A stretch of 64,000 nt of DNA from Akebia trifoliata. Its lineage: Eukaryota; Streptophyta; Magnoliopsida; Ranunculales; Lardizabalaceae. The translations under genes were made by a program, and so were the position numbers. Below are positions 13,534-25,751 of this stretch, piece by piece. Below the pieces are notes generated by a model. It was given only the letters and a program-made list of their open reading frames with translations. It did not search any database and was not told the DNA's origin. Within the stretch, counting starts at the first letter, position 1; every line of letters begins with the position of its first letter. Location of the stretch: positions 1,736,001 through 1,800,000 of the forward strand of contig CM030709.1 of NCBI GenBank assembly GCA_017979445.1. The letters run 5' to 3'.

Positions 13534-16500
13534 TTACAATGGTGCATTGCTTAGGTATCTCCTTTCATAAAGGCCAATCACCTGGTCAGACACAGCCCAC
13601 ATAATGGCCTGGCCAGGGGGAATTCTCATGAGCCTTGGCAGTAACCCCTTCCATAGAGCAATTAGGCCCTCCTCCGCAAATATGGTTCGAATGGCATGGA
13701 CCATGCCCTTGTACTTCACACCATCTCCGGACTTGTTCTGAGCCATCAGCCTTGTCTTCACGACATCGAAGGGTCCTGTGCACACGGGGCCGACAGTTCC
13801 CGCCAAAAACCCTGACACCATGGACTGCCATGGTTGGAGGACCTTCCCATCTCCTTCATGTTTCTTCCACAGAAACACATCAAATGTGTTCTTAGCTGTG
13901 AACATGGCTGCTTGGTTTGTTCCATTGCGCATCACAGTTGGTGCAGCTCCTGCCCATAATCCAAGGAGGCCTTCCTCACGAATGATCATCCTTGCGCAAT
14001 GTATGGGACCCTTGTACTTTAGAAGCTCAGGGCTCAGACCTCTCTGTTGTTGAAGTCTTATCTTCACCACCTGCAGCCAACGGCCGTAGATTCAACTGAG
14101 CAAATTCATTGTTGTAAACCAAAAATGATGAAAGACATTTGGGTAGACTAAACATCAAGCAAAATATCTGAAAACGAATCAAGCAATGAACAACGAAGTA
14201 AATATTGATGCGGACAAGGCATTTTGATAAAAAATATGAACACCCAAGGAATTGGTTAGGATGCAACCCATGGAATTAGTATTGGGTTGATGAAATTGAC
14301 AAGTGCTTTTCTGAAGTATCACGTGATGTGTACAGTGTACTGAACAAATTAAAAGGAAAATTTTAGAACACAACCATAAACCCAGCCAAGTTTTTTTATT
14401 TTATTTTATTTCTTTAATAGATGACAAGCCATGTGGGGCACTAACAGGAGATTGTAAGAAAAGAAATGAAGATCAAGGCCTTGATTGAAAATAGATAAAT
14501 TTAAGTGAAGAAATAGGATTCAAACACAAAAATCTAAAAGCAAAATAGAGGTCTCATTAAAAAACATGGGAGGTGAGATGATAAGAATAAAGTCAAATAT
14601 ATACAGAAAGGGGTAGTCTCCAAGACATAAATACCTATCAAGCTCAGTAGCTCCGAGCATCTGAACAAATTACTCGTAATTTATTGATATCAAAGCTTTC
14701 ATGCCGTGACCAGCTCTTTTTGAACATTTCTGCAATTTCACCGGGAAGGTAGAAATTATATGTAGTCAAATAAAAGAGAGTGGAGCTGAGGAAATTTATT
14801 TTACAAAATGTGAACAACTTCTCGCTTTGCAAAGTTCTTGTGATTGCAGGAGTTGCTGAATTGATGATAATGGCTTTAGTGGGGTGCCCTATTCTAATGC
14901 TCAGATATATCAACATGTATACGCTGGATAAAGTTCTAGGGATTGTGATTTCCTTAAATTTTCCAGTTACTATTTCCTCCTAGCTCTACAACAAAAAAGT
15001 ATGCGTCAATAACATACAATTCAAGGGGACTACTTTTGATGATTTTGTCTTTCGATGGAATTCTTATGTAATTGTTGACGCTTTTGCTTTTTTCTGTAGC
15101 TGTTTTTGAGAGGCTTTCTCAGCCTCCTTGTATTCTGTTTTCCTTCCTTTTCAATATATTATACTTTTCAAAAAAAAATACATACAACAAGAACCCACTA
15201 AATCAATTCAAAAAGGTCTTTAGAATTGCACCTTATATTCCTTGTTTTTGGTAATAAGAATATGTCCTCAAGCCCAAACAGTTGAATTGGAAAAATTCTT
15301 CGGGGACCATTCAATGCCTACTCAAAACATCTTAAGATAATTATAGTAACATTTTGTTTTACTTTTCTATACTTCATTTGGTTTTCCATCACTGACTATG
15401 AGCAATTGGCTCTTATGGCCCTTCAATTTCTCACCCTTAAACTTCTTTTGTGTTTTATTAAAGTCCATATATTGACCAAACCAGTAGTTCAGCAAACCAT
15501 ACTCATAAAAAGCTTTTTTTTTTTGCTAGGGAAGCAAGGGGTTATAGAAAGCCTCCCGTGATGGTAACGCACAGAACCTGTTCTATCATTAAAAAAAATA
15601 ATGGTGTTACATTATGGTGTTGTTTTTGCATTTGTAAACAAATAAACAATGTTATTTGGCAACCGGAAAAAAAAAAAAAAAAAAAAAAACTGTTTGCAAT
15701 CACAAATGTCATTTATATACTTTGATTACCTATATCCTTGTCACAATCCAAAATTTTGGAATTAAAAAAAAAAAAAGTCAACATGTTCTTGAAAATCTAA
15801 TAGATACCCGAGTTTCCTTAAATGCCAAGAAAATTGACCATCTTTCTCATATAAACGCATCGGTTAGGACTCTCGGTTCCATATCGGATTCATCATTTTG
15901 TAAGACAACAGAGTTAATAAAGAAACTTGATAGCCCGTCTCTACTCTTTATTTAGGAATTCAGTCTCAATGTAACTTCTTTCTCTTCCCTTCCCAGGATA
16001 AGTGAAGCCAAATTGACCTAATCCTACATGGTTCTCCTTTATAATCCTGCCCTAATCTACATCTGAACTGAAAGTTTACATCAAAATTTAATTTCCTCCT
16101 GTGAAAACAAACACATTTTATCACATTTGAATCCACATTTCAAGGAGGCAGACGGTGCGAAGGGTTTTGATTGAGAAATCGGTTTTCCCCTAAATGTGAA
16201 GACAGATAAGAGCTGTAGAAGGGCAGAAAAAGAATTTTAGAGCGAAATTGAAAGACAAAGGAGTTACTTATGATCAAGACCCATGCAACAAATTATCCAA
16301 AAACATTATTAATTTAACATACATGAACCGAAACAATCATTAAAAAACAGAAAGTTAGAATTAAATGGGCATTTTTCGATCTCTTTCCTTTACTTACCTC
16401 AAAGGGTGTGACGATAACAAGAGCTTCAATAACACCAGCACCAAACCCAGAAAGTAACCTCCCTCGATGACTAAGAGCCCCCGTTTCAGAATCCTTGAAT

Positions 16501-16817
16501 GCAGTCTGAAACACTGCATTGGATCCCATTCTAAGTGCGTATTTTAGGGTTAGATGAGTAGCAAATGGAGTCAATCCCTTCCACAAAGCACGCACACCTT
16601 CGGTCTTTGATACTGTCGCACCACAGTGGATAATTCCCTTGTAAGATCCTGACCTGTCAAGTTGCAACCTCGTCTTTATAACATCGATCGGTTGCAGACA
16701 AGAAGCCTCGACAACACCTCCAATTGAACCAGAGATCGCTTTCATGTATGGTGGAATTGTTTTCTTGATTTGTTGATTAGCCTTCTCATCTTCTCCCATT
16801 TTAGGGTTATTTACCAT
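13534..16817 (-). CDS. SFC1: Mitochondrial succinate/fumarate carrier (318 aa)
   Basis: This is an inner-membrane carrier of the SLC25 family that exchanges succinate for fumarate, linking peroxisomal/glyoxylate metabolism to mitochondria. There are two exons, 16817-16398 and 14070-13534, joined in phase. All three carrier repeats show the signature: PIDVIK at residues 43-48, PFEVVK at 138-143 and PFDVVK at 240-245. The length matches the family (about 310). The protein follows Arabidopsis SFC1 closely, including QSMVSGFLAGTVGP and the C-terminus RYLSNAPL. The single 2.3 kb intron falls between E140 and V141, inside the second signature. It holds A-rich runs (15667-15690) but no recognised element. 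A second ATG six codons in is an alternative start. Transport specificity is inferred from homology. Confidence 0.96.
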
Positions 16818-18481
16818 TAAAAGAACACAAACTAGGGCTCTAAGAGGAAGAAGAAACTAGGGTTTGTTCTCTGGGATCCTGCTCTTCTTCCTCCAGTGAT
16901 GTTATGAGAGAGAAACTATTTTTCATACAGATCGATTTTGCTGTTAACAAATGAGGGTATTTAAGCTGTTAAATGAAGAAGAAGCTGCCATGTGTCCAAT
17001 AAAAATACCATTTAGAAATAGGTCTACGTAGAAATATTTGACACGGTATCTGATGACTTTCCAAAGGTCAAATGAGACTGCAAAACTTTTTATATAGACT
17101 TATCATTGCCTCAAATCAAAAATCAAATGGATTGTACAGACAACACGAAAGCCAAATAAGTTAATTGTCCAAAAGGGAAATTTTATTGACGTGTCATGAA
17201 GTTCTGAGCGCCCTCCAACTTTTAGGGCATCTTTAAAAATCAAATTTTTGTTAGGGTAGTATTCCTCTCACCTTCCACCCATTCATTTCAAACAATTCAG
17301 CTGAAAAAGAAAATGAAGAGAGGGAGAGAGGTCAAAGGAGGAGGAGGAGAAGAACAAAAAGAGAGAGATCGGAAATGCCCTTTAAAAAAAAAAAAAACCC
17401 CTTTGGCCAAACCTTAGAATTTATGAGATGTTAATGTAATTTCCCTTATCGAAAGTTAAATATTATTTTATTAATTATACATATGAGAATGAAACCTACT
17501 TTTAAATATTTGGGACATGTGATTTATATTGTTTTATTCCCCTTTATACAAAATCAAGTCTTTTATCATTGAGAGTAAATTCATATTTGCTTCCGCTACT
17601 TTCATCCAACTTCATTTGGTTCTAATCATGACACAAACCTAAGAGCCATACAAAGGTTTTCTCCTTTGGTAAAAATAAAGTTTGATCATTCCCCACTCAA
17701 TGTAATTGTGGAATCTTTAGACGCTCTGGTACTCAATCAAATCTATGGTATTGTGTATTGTTGAGTTGTATGAGTATCATAAGTGGTGTTCATGAACTCC
17801 ATCTTTCACTAAGAGTGCCATTGGGCTAGGATAGGATTTTGCAATCGACTAATATTACACTTTATTGTCAATATGATCTAAAAATTGTAGCAAATAATTT
17901 AGATTGTAAATTATATTCTAGGTTATCGAAATAATAAATTTGAATATAAACATAATTAGTCATATTAAAGTATTGTAAAGTTTCCAATTTGTTTAATCAC
18001 ATACCCATAATAAATCAAGTTGAATTAAGTGTAAAAAGAGGTCACATTCATTCCAATTTCTCCATCAATAATTTCATGGCATATCAAATTAGTTTCTAGG
18101 ACTATCCACCGTGTGTATAGCTTAATTCTCACAAGGAAATATTGACCTTTTGACCAGGTAACATATTACCAAACAATAGACCAGAAGTGCAAACAAAATA
18201 GAGGATCTAAATAAATAGATAAATAAAAGAATTGGAACTCAGTTCCATCTTCTCCCTATTGGAGTTACAAATTTTTTAACAAAAAAATGATTAATGATTG
18301 TCGATCCTTCGTCACAATATAAACATCATTATCACCATCACGACAATCACAAGATCACTACTGGTGTCGACGCGTCGTCATCCTAAATGGTGATGAAATA
18401 GTAGGAAAAGAATCATCCACTTACGAATTAGGTTTCTCGAAGGAAAACAAAACGTGATTCTTTAGTATTTAATCCTAGGAA
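16818..18481. other. Intergenic spacer between PP2C 3' end and SFC1 start
   Basis: No gene is supported. It should hold the SFC1 leader and promoter on the right-hand side of 16817 and the PP2C 3' UTR below 18482. A purine-rich GA/A tract occupies about 17305-17397. I see no clear transposon ends and no RNA gene. Confidence 0.5.
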
Positions 18482-21420
18482 TTATGAGAGATTGTTATTA
18501 AATTCTAACATATCTCTCATCAAATAATTTCCCAAGTGAATTACCATCACACTTATATCATCAACAGAGCCTCGCATTACAGCCAAGTCTACAAGTATTT
18601 TGCAGGCAGACAGCATCGCTGGCTTTATGGTATTTACGCACAGAGGTCGAGCAACATCTACTGCTTCTTGATTTGTAACCTGGGGAGGAAAAAAAAACAT
18701 ACGTATACTGAATTAGAATAGTTAAAAATGAAGCAAATTGGTTGTGGAGGAAAGTAGGAGGAATGCTAATTCAAAATGATATTTGTTTGGGGAGAATTAC
18801 CTTATCCCATAGACCATCAGAAGCTAGGACTAAGAATTCGCAATCAGGTTTAATAGTAAGGATTTTAGTCTCTGGCTCTGCTATCACCCATTGTTTAAGG
18901 TGTCGATCTCCTATTCCTCTTGATACAGCCAGAGACCCTTGCAATCTAAATACACCGTGTCGGCAATCCACATAACCACCCTGAAAAAGGACATTTCACT
19001 ACACACATCAGATCCAAATATGGTTTCAAATCTCGGACGAGTTTTATTGACATGGACAAGATTCTCAAAATATCGTCTGAGTCAACTTGTTTATCTTGCG
19101 AGATTCTACAGATGTGAGATGTCATGTCTATCCATCTCGTTCATGGATGATACCAAGATGACTCGGGCGAGTCATCCCGGTATTGAATGAGATTTAAATC
19201 CATGGATCCGATTCAAATGGGATTTCAGTTTCTACCATGTTTTTTAAAGAAAAATTGAAAAGGAATACACTAGAACCCTTCTTTACCTGGGATTCAATCC
19301 TCTCTCTTTCATCTTCTCTCGAAAGTCGATGATCAGATGTAAGGGCCTCAGCCATACCTCCTCTGCTCATAATAGCACGACAATCCCCAGCATTGGAGAT
19401 CACGAGATCACCTTTCCTGATCAATGCAGTCACACAGCATGTGCCACCATGGACATCCTCTTTCAGAAACTCCAAGTCTGTAGTCAGATAACCATGTTTA
19501 ACTACCTCAACAATTCCCTCTTCTCCTCCTCTCTTTGTCAATTCGTTCATAATGTTCTTATCAATGTTCTTTGCGGCAAATTCCGCAGCTTTTGTGCCTC
19601 CATGCCCATCGAAAACACCAAAGAAAGCCTGAAATTAATTTCAAAACCACATGAAAGAAATCAATCAGAATCCAATGCTGTATTAAGAAGAAAAAAAATT
19701 GCTGAAAAATGTGCATCCAGAGATTGAATATTATGAGCCAAAGAAGAAGAAGAAGAAGAAGAAAATTTGTAATATTTTAATTATTCAAACTTTTCTACTT
19801 AATCCTATAATTCTGAATTTTCACTACAAGTCTGACCATCTAGCATATACTAATTCTCCTAATACAATTTTTATTTTCATTTGTTTATGATTTCTTTTAT
19901 CTTTCACCCTAAAATTCTGATGACCTTCTATATTTCAACACAAATAACGGGCTGAGCGACCACAAATTTCCCTCCTTTAAAAAATCATAAGCTCACAAAC
20001 ATACCTATTCTCCTAAAATAGAACTTCCTTTACATGATTTCCACGACTTCACTGACTTTTTAAAAAATATCACAAATTCTTTTTCTTGGGCATGAATCAA
20101 AGGCATAAAAAACAATGTTAATTTCTCAAAAAAATTATAATTTCATTAGCCTATGATTTTTCATGTCTCTCTCTCTACAATTCTTATGACCTTTCTCTAC
20201 GTTCCAACACAAATAACAGCTTTCGGATTACAATTCCTTACAATTTTCACTCTTTTTTTAACAAATCATTAGCTCGTAACCATACCACAATTTCTTACAA
20301 TTTTCACCTTTTTAACAAGGGAACAGGTTGCATGGACCAAGGGATCGTGTAGAGTATGGACTGAGGTCAATATTTGGACCACTTAGACTGCCTCATTGGT
20401 CCAAATGACAACTAAGCCCTCTTGTTTGCGGAAAATATTGAGTTTGAAAAAAAAAATTACCCCCCAAAAAATTATATTTTGGAGTCAGATCTTAACTTTA
20501 AAAATGTACGGCCATTGAACTCCATTATATAAAATTTAAATCCAACCGTGATAAAATCTCTTTTTCAAATAGTTCATAAAATTTATTGCTCTATGAACAT
20601 GTGACACCCGAGAGTGTATTTGGATTCTCCATAGAGATAGATGGTACTCCCGTCCATGTAACTCCATTTCTTTTAACAAATCATTAACTCATAACCATAC
20701 CAATTCCCCGAAAACAAAACTTCTTTCTCTTGATTTACTGAATTTCTCCAGCTTATTTAAAAAATTTTCCAAAAATATTGAAATTCCCTCTCTGTTTTTT
20801 TTATAAAGCAAACAACCAAACCAATATTAATTCCCCAACATTTTCATTCTGACCAGTTCAAAACAATCTCAAGTATTTCCATTACTTAGAAAACTCAATA
20901 TAATTCAACAAAACATAAAGAAAAAAAGGAAACAAAACGTAGAAAACTTAATTAATTTGAAGGTTGAACAAACCTGTTTAGGATCTCCTTGAAGATCCAC
21001 GACCGCCGAATACCGATCCTCCATCGTCTCCCTTCTTCCTTTCTTACAATAAACAGAAAAGCTTTCTCGCTCCACCTCCAACTCCGCCACCACCGGCGTC
21101 ATTGCAGTTGCTTCGAAACTCAACGGAGTTACCGGAATATCAATCCTCGCCGGTCTCTTCATCCTCAAAGGCGTAGCTGAAGAAGATGCTGAATCCACAA
21201 CACAAGAATCTTCCTTTTTAAAACTCCGTAACATACTCGGTGATTTCTGAATCCGTGTCCGCAAAGGTGAAGAACGACAACTACCAGATGAAGAACATGG
21301 AGACGATAGAGATGGAGATCCATGAAGATTCAGAGTTAGGGTTTCAGAAGATGAGATAGAGATTTTGCGGAAGTGAGTAATCATGGCTGAAGAGCTCTCA
21401 ATCGCAGCGAAGTAAGACAT
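18482..21420 (-). CDS. Protein phosphatase 2C, clade B (AP2C-like), 388 aa
   Basis: This is a metal-dependent Ser/Thr phosphatase of the group that dephosphorylates stress MAP kinases. Exons: 21420-20974, 19628-19287, 18980-18801, 18679-18482, all in phase. Metal-ligand motifs are present: EDRYSAV at 134-140, FDGHGG (D156), ASDGLWD (D318) and SVDDISVM (D363-D364). A basic docking motif, [11 protein letters not shown] at about 87-97, matches the kinase-interaction motif of AP2C proteins. The N-terminus is Ser-rich and may target the plastid or be regulatory. Length and motif order match Arabidopsis AP2C1/PP2C25 and relatives. The start at 21420 gives [10 protein letters not shown]; a second ATG at residue 13 (MITHF) is also possible because a TATA-like run lies only about 30-45 bases upstream of the first ATG. 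The catalytic call is secure; the MAPK partner is inferred. Confidence 0.95.
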
Positions 21421-21448
21421 GTAATATTTTCTGTTTCGAATACTACAG

Positions 21449-21465
21449 ATATATATATATATATA
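21449..21465 (-). promoter_or_regulatory. (TA)n TATA-like run just upstream of the PP2C start
   Basis: A 17-base alternating AT run begins 29 bases upstream of the first PP2C ATG. As a TATA box it would place transcription start near or inside the first codons, favouring the downstream ATG. It could equally be a simple repeat at the edge of the adjoining TIR element. Function is unproven. Confidence 0.3.
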
Positions 21466-22831
21466 GGAATTTTGAGATACCCTCCCCATTTTGGTAAAAT
21501 TTGACATAGACCCTGAAATTTCAAATTGATAACATGCCCCTTGAGTTCGGTCTTCCGGTCTTCGACCTCTTCTTGCCAAAGACTCGTGACCTGCCGAAAA
21601 TATCCATCTACTCGACCTCCATATTACATTTGAATTATATAATAAATTATATTTAAATATATGAAGTTTATCCATATTTTGTTTATGGAATCATAATTTA
21701 TTAAATTGAGACACAATTAAAAATCAAAACTTAATTAATATCAAATTAATTTCGGATCCGATCAATCCTTCTGATAGTAGACCCAAATCAACCATGATAT
21801 AATCCAAACTCGGTCCATTGACAGCCTAATCCTTTTAACCTTCAATAACGAGTTTTTGATAATAAAAATCAAGGGTTGATTTTTGTGAGAGGTTGAAGAT
21901 GATGATTTGAAAAAGATTATCAAAGAGATCGCTGACAATGATGTTTTGCGGAAAAAAAAAATCTTGGATAGAAAATTGATTACTTTATTTGACATAAGTC
22001 CTACACGAAACACTACAAATGCTTTGCAATGAATGATTTACTATTGCTTGGTAACTATTGGGAGATCTCTTGTAATTTTTATTTTTGTTGATTCATCTTT
22101 GCAATAAAAAAATTCACTGTGATTTTGCAAAAGATTTATGATACTTTTTGTATCGCAAATTATTTACTGAAATTTCTTAAGAATTTAGGTGATTCATGCA
22201 AATTTTTTGCAATGCAAACCATTTGCATTATACAATCAAACTCCAGTAAAATTGATTTTAGAAAATTATTTGCATTTATAAATGATTTGTAACATAGCAA
22301 GAAGGGCCCAAGAATCAAAGAATAATGATAAATTGATTTTAAACACTTAATTACATAGAATCATAGATGTTTTTTTTTGGTATCCCTGATACATTTGGGG
22401 GTCCGACTCAAAACCAATTGGCAATGAGTGTCTGATGTGGGATAAAACTCAATACGCTCTAGCACGTGTGAGTCGGACTAGACCAAAGCACTTGAAGATA
22501 TAAGCTAAGTGACATGGATAAGAGAAAAGCCTACTCTGATACCATGATAAATTTGGAGCTCCAATTCAAAATCAATTGATTTTGAGTTTAGCTCTTAAAT
22601 TTATCAATCTCGATGAAAATATATATGATTCAGTGCATATGTCACATCAGTTGAGTGTTTTTTTAGTTAGCATTTTATCACTACTCAGAATTAAAACACA
22701 TCCAAAAGAGTGCATTTCAGTCAATTTCTATCGATCTCTCTTGGAGTATCGAAGTCAAGGGATCATGCCACAAGTTTAAAAATCCAGGGAGATACGTTTA
22801 AGTTTCAGCAGGAGGGGTATCTCAAAATTCT
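21466..22831. mobile_element. 1.37 kb TIR element directly upstream of PP2C
   Basis: The left end (21466) reads GGAATTTTGAGATACCC. The right end at 22816-22831 gives GAATTTTGAGATACCC on the opposite strand. Both arms also carry a more internal block resembling CATGCCCCTTGAGTTCGGTC (left) and its complement near 22750-22768. The arms are about 90-100 bases and diverged. No transposase frame is visible. It belongs to the same family as 11622-12210 and 34231-34935. A short LTR-type remnant lies inside it. Confidence 0.6.
22387..22595 (-). mobile_element. TRIM-like LTR retroelement remnant
   Basis: Two similar ends, TGATACATTTGGGGGTCC at 22387 and TGATAAATTTGGAGCTCC at 22545, match over about 45 bases. 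Immediately left of the second is CTCTGATACCA (22534-22544). On the minus strand this reads TGGTATCAGAG, the initiator-Met tRNA primer-binding site typical of plant LTR elements. The spacing (158 bases from LTR end to LTR end) implies a very short non-coding element of TRIM/SMART type. The right LTR fades out after about 45 bases. Confidence 0.55.
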
Positions 22832-22929
22832 AGATTTGAAAAATATGAGAAACTAGGTCAAAAGGGTTTCTTCTAAAAGCGCGTGATACTTGGAATTCAT
22901 TTTTGTCTTTAATGTTCTCTCTCCACTAA

Positions 22930-23124
22930 TCTAATAATGAGTTTCAATTGTTCGAAGAAAGTGCAGCAACACGTTATGAAGGTTTTGAGATAGAGTTGAA
23001 CCTTCGTCATGAAGGTTTTGATTTTGAAACGTGGCAGGTTCTTATTGGAAAAGAAGCTGCTGGGAAGTTGCAGCTGTGGTCTTTGGAGTTTGGAAACTCT
23101 GAATTAGGTAGGCAGGTCACCCTG
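22930..23124 (+). pseudogene. Exon-like open fragment of unknown origin
   Basis: A 65-codon open stretch without a good ATG reads in part ELNLRHEGFDFETWQVLIG followed by KLQLWSLEFGNSELG. Composition and codon use look coding, unlike the flanking AT-rich DNA. It ends near a possible donor (GAATTAG|GTAGGC at 23108) or at a stop at 23125. I do not recognise the family and find no matching exons nearby. It could be an orphan exon of a decayed gene or a fragment carried by a transposon. It lies just outside the TIR element ending at 22831. Confidence 0.3.
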
Positions 23125-23805
23125 TAGGATAAATATCTTACCAATTTGCGTGTAATGATTCTTGGAATTTATATTTCTCTTTATTCGATGAAATAGTATA
23201 TTACGTAATGAAGAGTTTTCTTTAATTTCATAGTGTATCCATGAACGTACCTCAATTTTGAGGGAATCACAGAAAAATATTTGAATTTCTTTTTGTGATT
23301 GCATCTTTTTTTTTTTCCCTCTATTCTTCAATCGATTTTGTTACATTTCACAATAAGATAAACAAAAATTGATTTAGAATCGAGCGTAAATAATTATAAT
23401 TAAAATTAGGATTAATTAATTTTAGAATCTCTTTTTGAATATGAAATTTAATTGCAATTGAAAATGAATGAAGAATTAATTCAATTTACATGAAAACACA
23501 TTGGAAGGTTTACTCTTACCTTGAATTGCAAGTTACAAGGGTTCTAATACACATTGAATTAGATCATTCTTTCATCTTCTTTTTATTTATTTTGACTTTT
23601 GAGATGTGATATTCAATTTATGTGTTATGTTCATTATATAAAACCCTAAAATCTAAAATCTAAAACATAAGAAAAAAAAATGTCATTTATAAATCAACCA
23701 TCCCCAATATTTGAAAATATTGCCCAAACAATGCATATTAATTATGTGACTTCTAATAAGAGCTGTTACATTAAAGTTGTTGGTTTATTTAATAAAGGGT
23801 TAAGA

Positions 23806-23985
23806 TCTGTAGACTCGTGAAAGTGAAATCATATGTACACACACAATCCTGATCGTTTATGTGTGAGATTCAACAATTGAGATTTATCTAACAGATTCAT
23901 AATATATTCTCGGTATCCGTCTTTTATCCCAATTCCCAACCATTAGATCTTGTACATACACAATCGGGATTTCACGAGTTTACGA
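23806..23985. mobile_element. Foldback element between PP2C and ChlG
   Basis: GTAGACTCGTGAAA near 23808-23821 is mirrored by the complement TTTCACGAGTTTAC near 23970-23983. GTACACACACAATC near 23834-23847 is mirrored near 23951-23964. The arms are about 45 bases and imperfect. There is no coding capacity. Confidence 0.45.
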
Positions 23986-24985
23986 TCCCGACCAATTTAT
24001 AAATTGCAACATTGTCTAATTAATGACCATCTTAAACAATTCCTAAAACCATGGTTTAAAAGCTCATTGAGTCAAAGTTCACTTGACTCAATTGGATTTC
24101 AAGATGATTCAGCCCCAAACCCCAATGGAACCAACTTGCTGAGTTAAACTCATCATTGGCTGATTTAGATCGAAAAATCACTTAGTTGGATAAAAGATTT
24201 TACCAAGTTGTGCATATTTATTCGATATATTTGTATAGAACAAAAAATAAATATTATTTTAAATAGTAAAATTACTTTTACAATATTTATAAAATTTAAT
24301 ATATTCTTATTGGACTCGTCAAAGGTGATTCATGAGTCATCAACTTGACTTGACTTGATGAACATTCTAGTCAAGTCGAGTTTTCAAGTTTTAAAATCAT
24401 ACTTAAAACCCTAATTACTTCCTATAGTTTTTTCCAAGAAGCACTCAATTGCAAAGTAGAACTAGTACATTCTGCTTTCTAGAAATAGTTGAATGGTTTC
24501 TCGAACCATTAAGGAAACATCCAAGTAGATCCAAACAGGCGAGACTTTTTTTTTTTTTTGAATAAAGTGAGAGTCCGTAGGTAGTGTGTTTGATACCCAA
24601 TATGAGCAATATTTCCTACGCCCCCATAAGGGTTTAGGCGTTCTCTCACTTATCCGATGTGTGTAATGTGCAGGCGTTGCACGTGCTCAGGGGAGGGTCC
24701 CATATGCCTTGGTTTGGACGTAAGTCCGGACGCCCCATTATCAAAAAATAAATAATAAAAAATACTTCTTTTTTCATAATTTAAGTCGAACTACTTACAT
24801 GTCTCTAGATAGCGACATTTATTTGAGTTTCAAATCATTCAATCCTGAACTAAAATTATATTTATTGAGGTTTCTATTGCTTGATTATTTATTTATTTAT
24901 TAAATATATTGCTTGTATTCAGTCTGATCCATGTTATCACATTGAATTAACATCAAGATAAATTTATAGAAAATAAAAATAAAAA

Positions 24986-25244
24986 TAAAAATCAACGTTG
25001 AACATACCTTTAAACGATTTTCAACTTGATGAAGGCCTATCAAAGCGTTAAAAACATCTTCGTATAGTTGAGACTTGAGAGGAGGGAACTACTTCCTCAT
25101 GTATAGATAGACTTTAAAAATCAACGTTGAACACACCTTTAAACGATTTTCTACTTGACGAAGGCCTATCAAAGCGTTAGAAACATCTTCGTATTGTTGA
25201 GACTTAGAGAGGAGGGAACTACTTCCTCATGTATATATAGACTT
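24986..25244 (-). repeat. Tandem duplication (129 bp period) with exon-like content
   Basis: Two copies (about 24986-25114 and 25115-25244) start with AAAATCAACGTTGAACA and end with CTTCCTCATGTATA. On the minus strand each copy contains an open run ending at a splice-donor-like GT. One reads QLYEDVFNALIGLHQVENRL followed by K|GTATG; the other reads QYEDVSNALIGLRQVENRL followed by K|GTGTG. The reading frame is kept in both copies. No family is recognised and no downstream exons were found. Best described as a duplicated gene fragment. Confidence 0.55.
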
Positions 25245-25751
25245 CTGTTTGGATTGCAACCCCTAGAGTCCTAAAGAGATAGGGGACGGTGCACAGATAC
25301 ACCCCATTATTCGTCTCCAGTCCTTGGATAGTTGTAAAAGTTGAAATTAGAGAGCTAATATTGTCACACCAAATTTTACTAATGCCACACCAATTCCTAT
25401 GTAAATCATCAGAGTTGCACACACTTGGTGTGGCAATAGTAACACTCTAAAATTATTTACTACTACATCTTCACTATTTGAATGAGACAAAACCGAGTTG
25501 AAGGGGTTCATCACCTAAATAAATCCTATAAATGCCCCCCACCTTTACCTTTACATTTACATTATATACAATTAGAGTGATTTTGGCCAAAAATCAAGGA
25601 AATTGCAATCCCATGATCTTAATGTTGGTTTCGAATTTACAAAAATGTCCATATGTATTTAAGGTGAAAAAAAAGAGAGTTTTTAGACTTTTCTCTAACA
25701 TTGGATGTTTGATGATAATTGTGGTACCGTATTCCTATATGTAGGGTTTTC

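Noticed and set aside
13635..14053. Plus-strand frames of 86 and 91 codons
   Set aside because: They are antisense to the SFC1 coding exon, which fully explains the openness.
20331..20660. Possible TIR element in PP2C intron 1 (CATGGAC at one end, GTCCATG at the other)
   Set aside because: Only the outer seven bases pair well and the inner arms do not align convincingly.
21421..21675. N-terminal extension of the PP2C frame upstream of 21420
   Set aside because: The extension is encoded by the TIR element and TATA-like run and has no similarity to PP2C N-termini.
24541..24770. Possible retroposed repeat with T-rich head and A-rich tail
   Set aside because: There is no clear Pol III boxes pair, coding content or target duplication; it is AT-rich sequence with a few GC-rich words.
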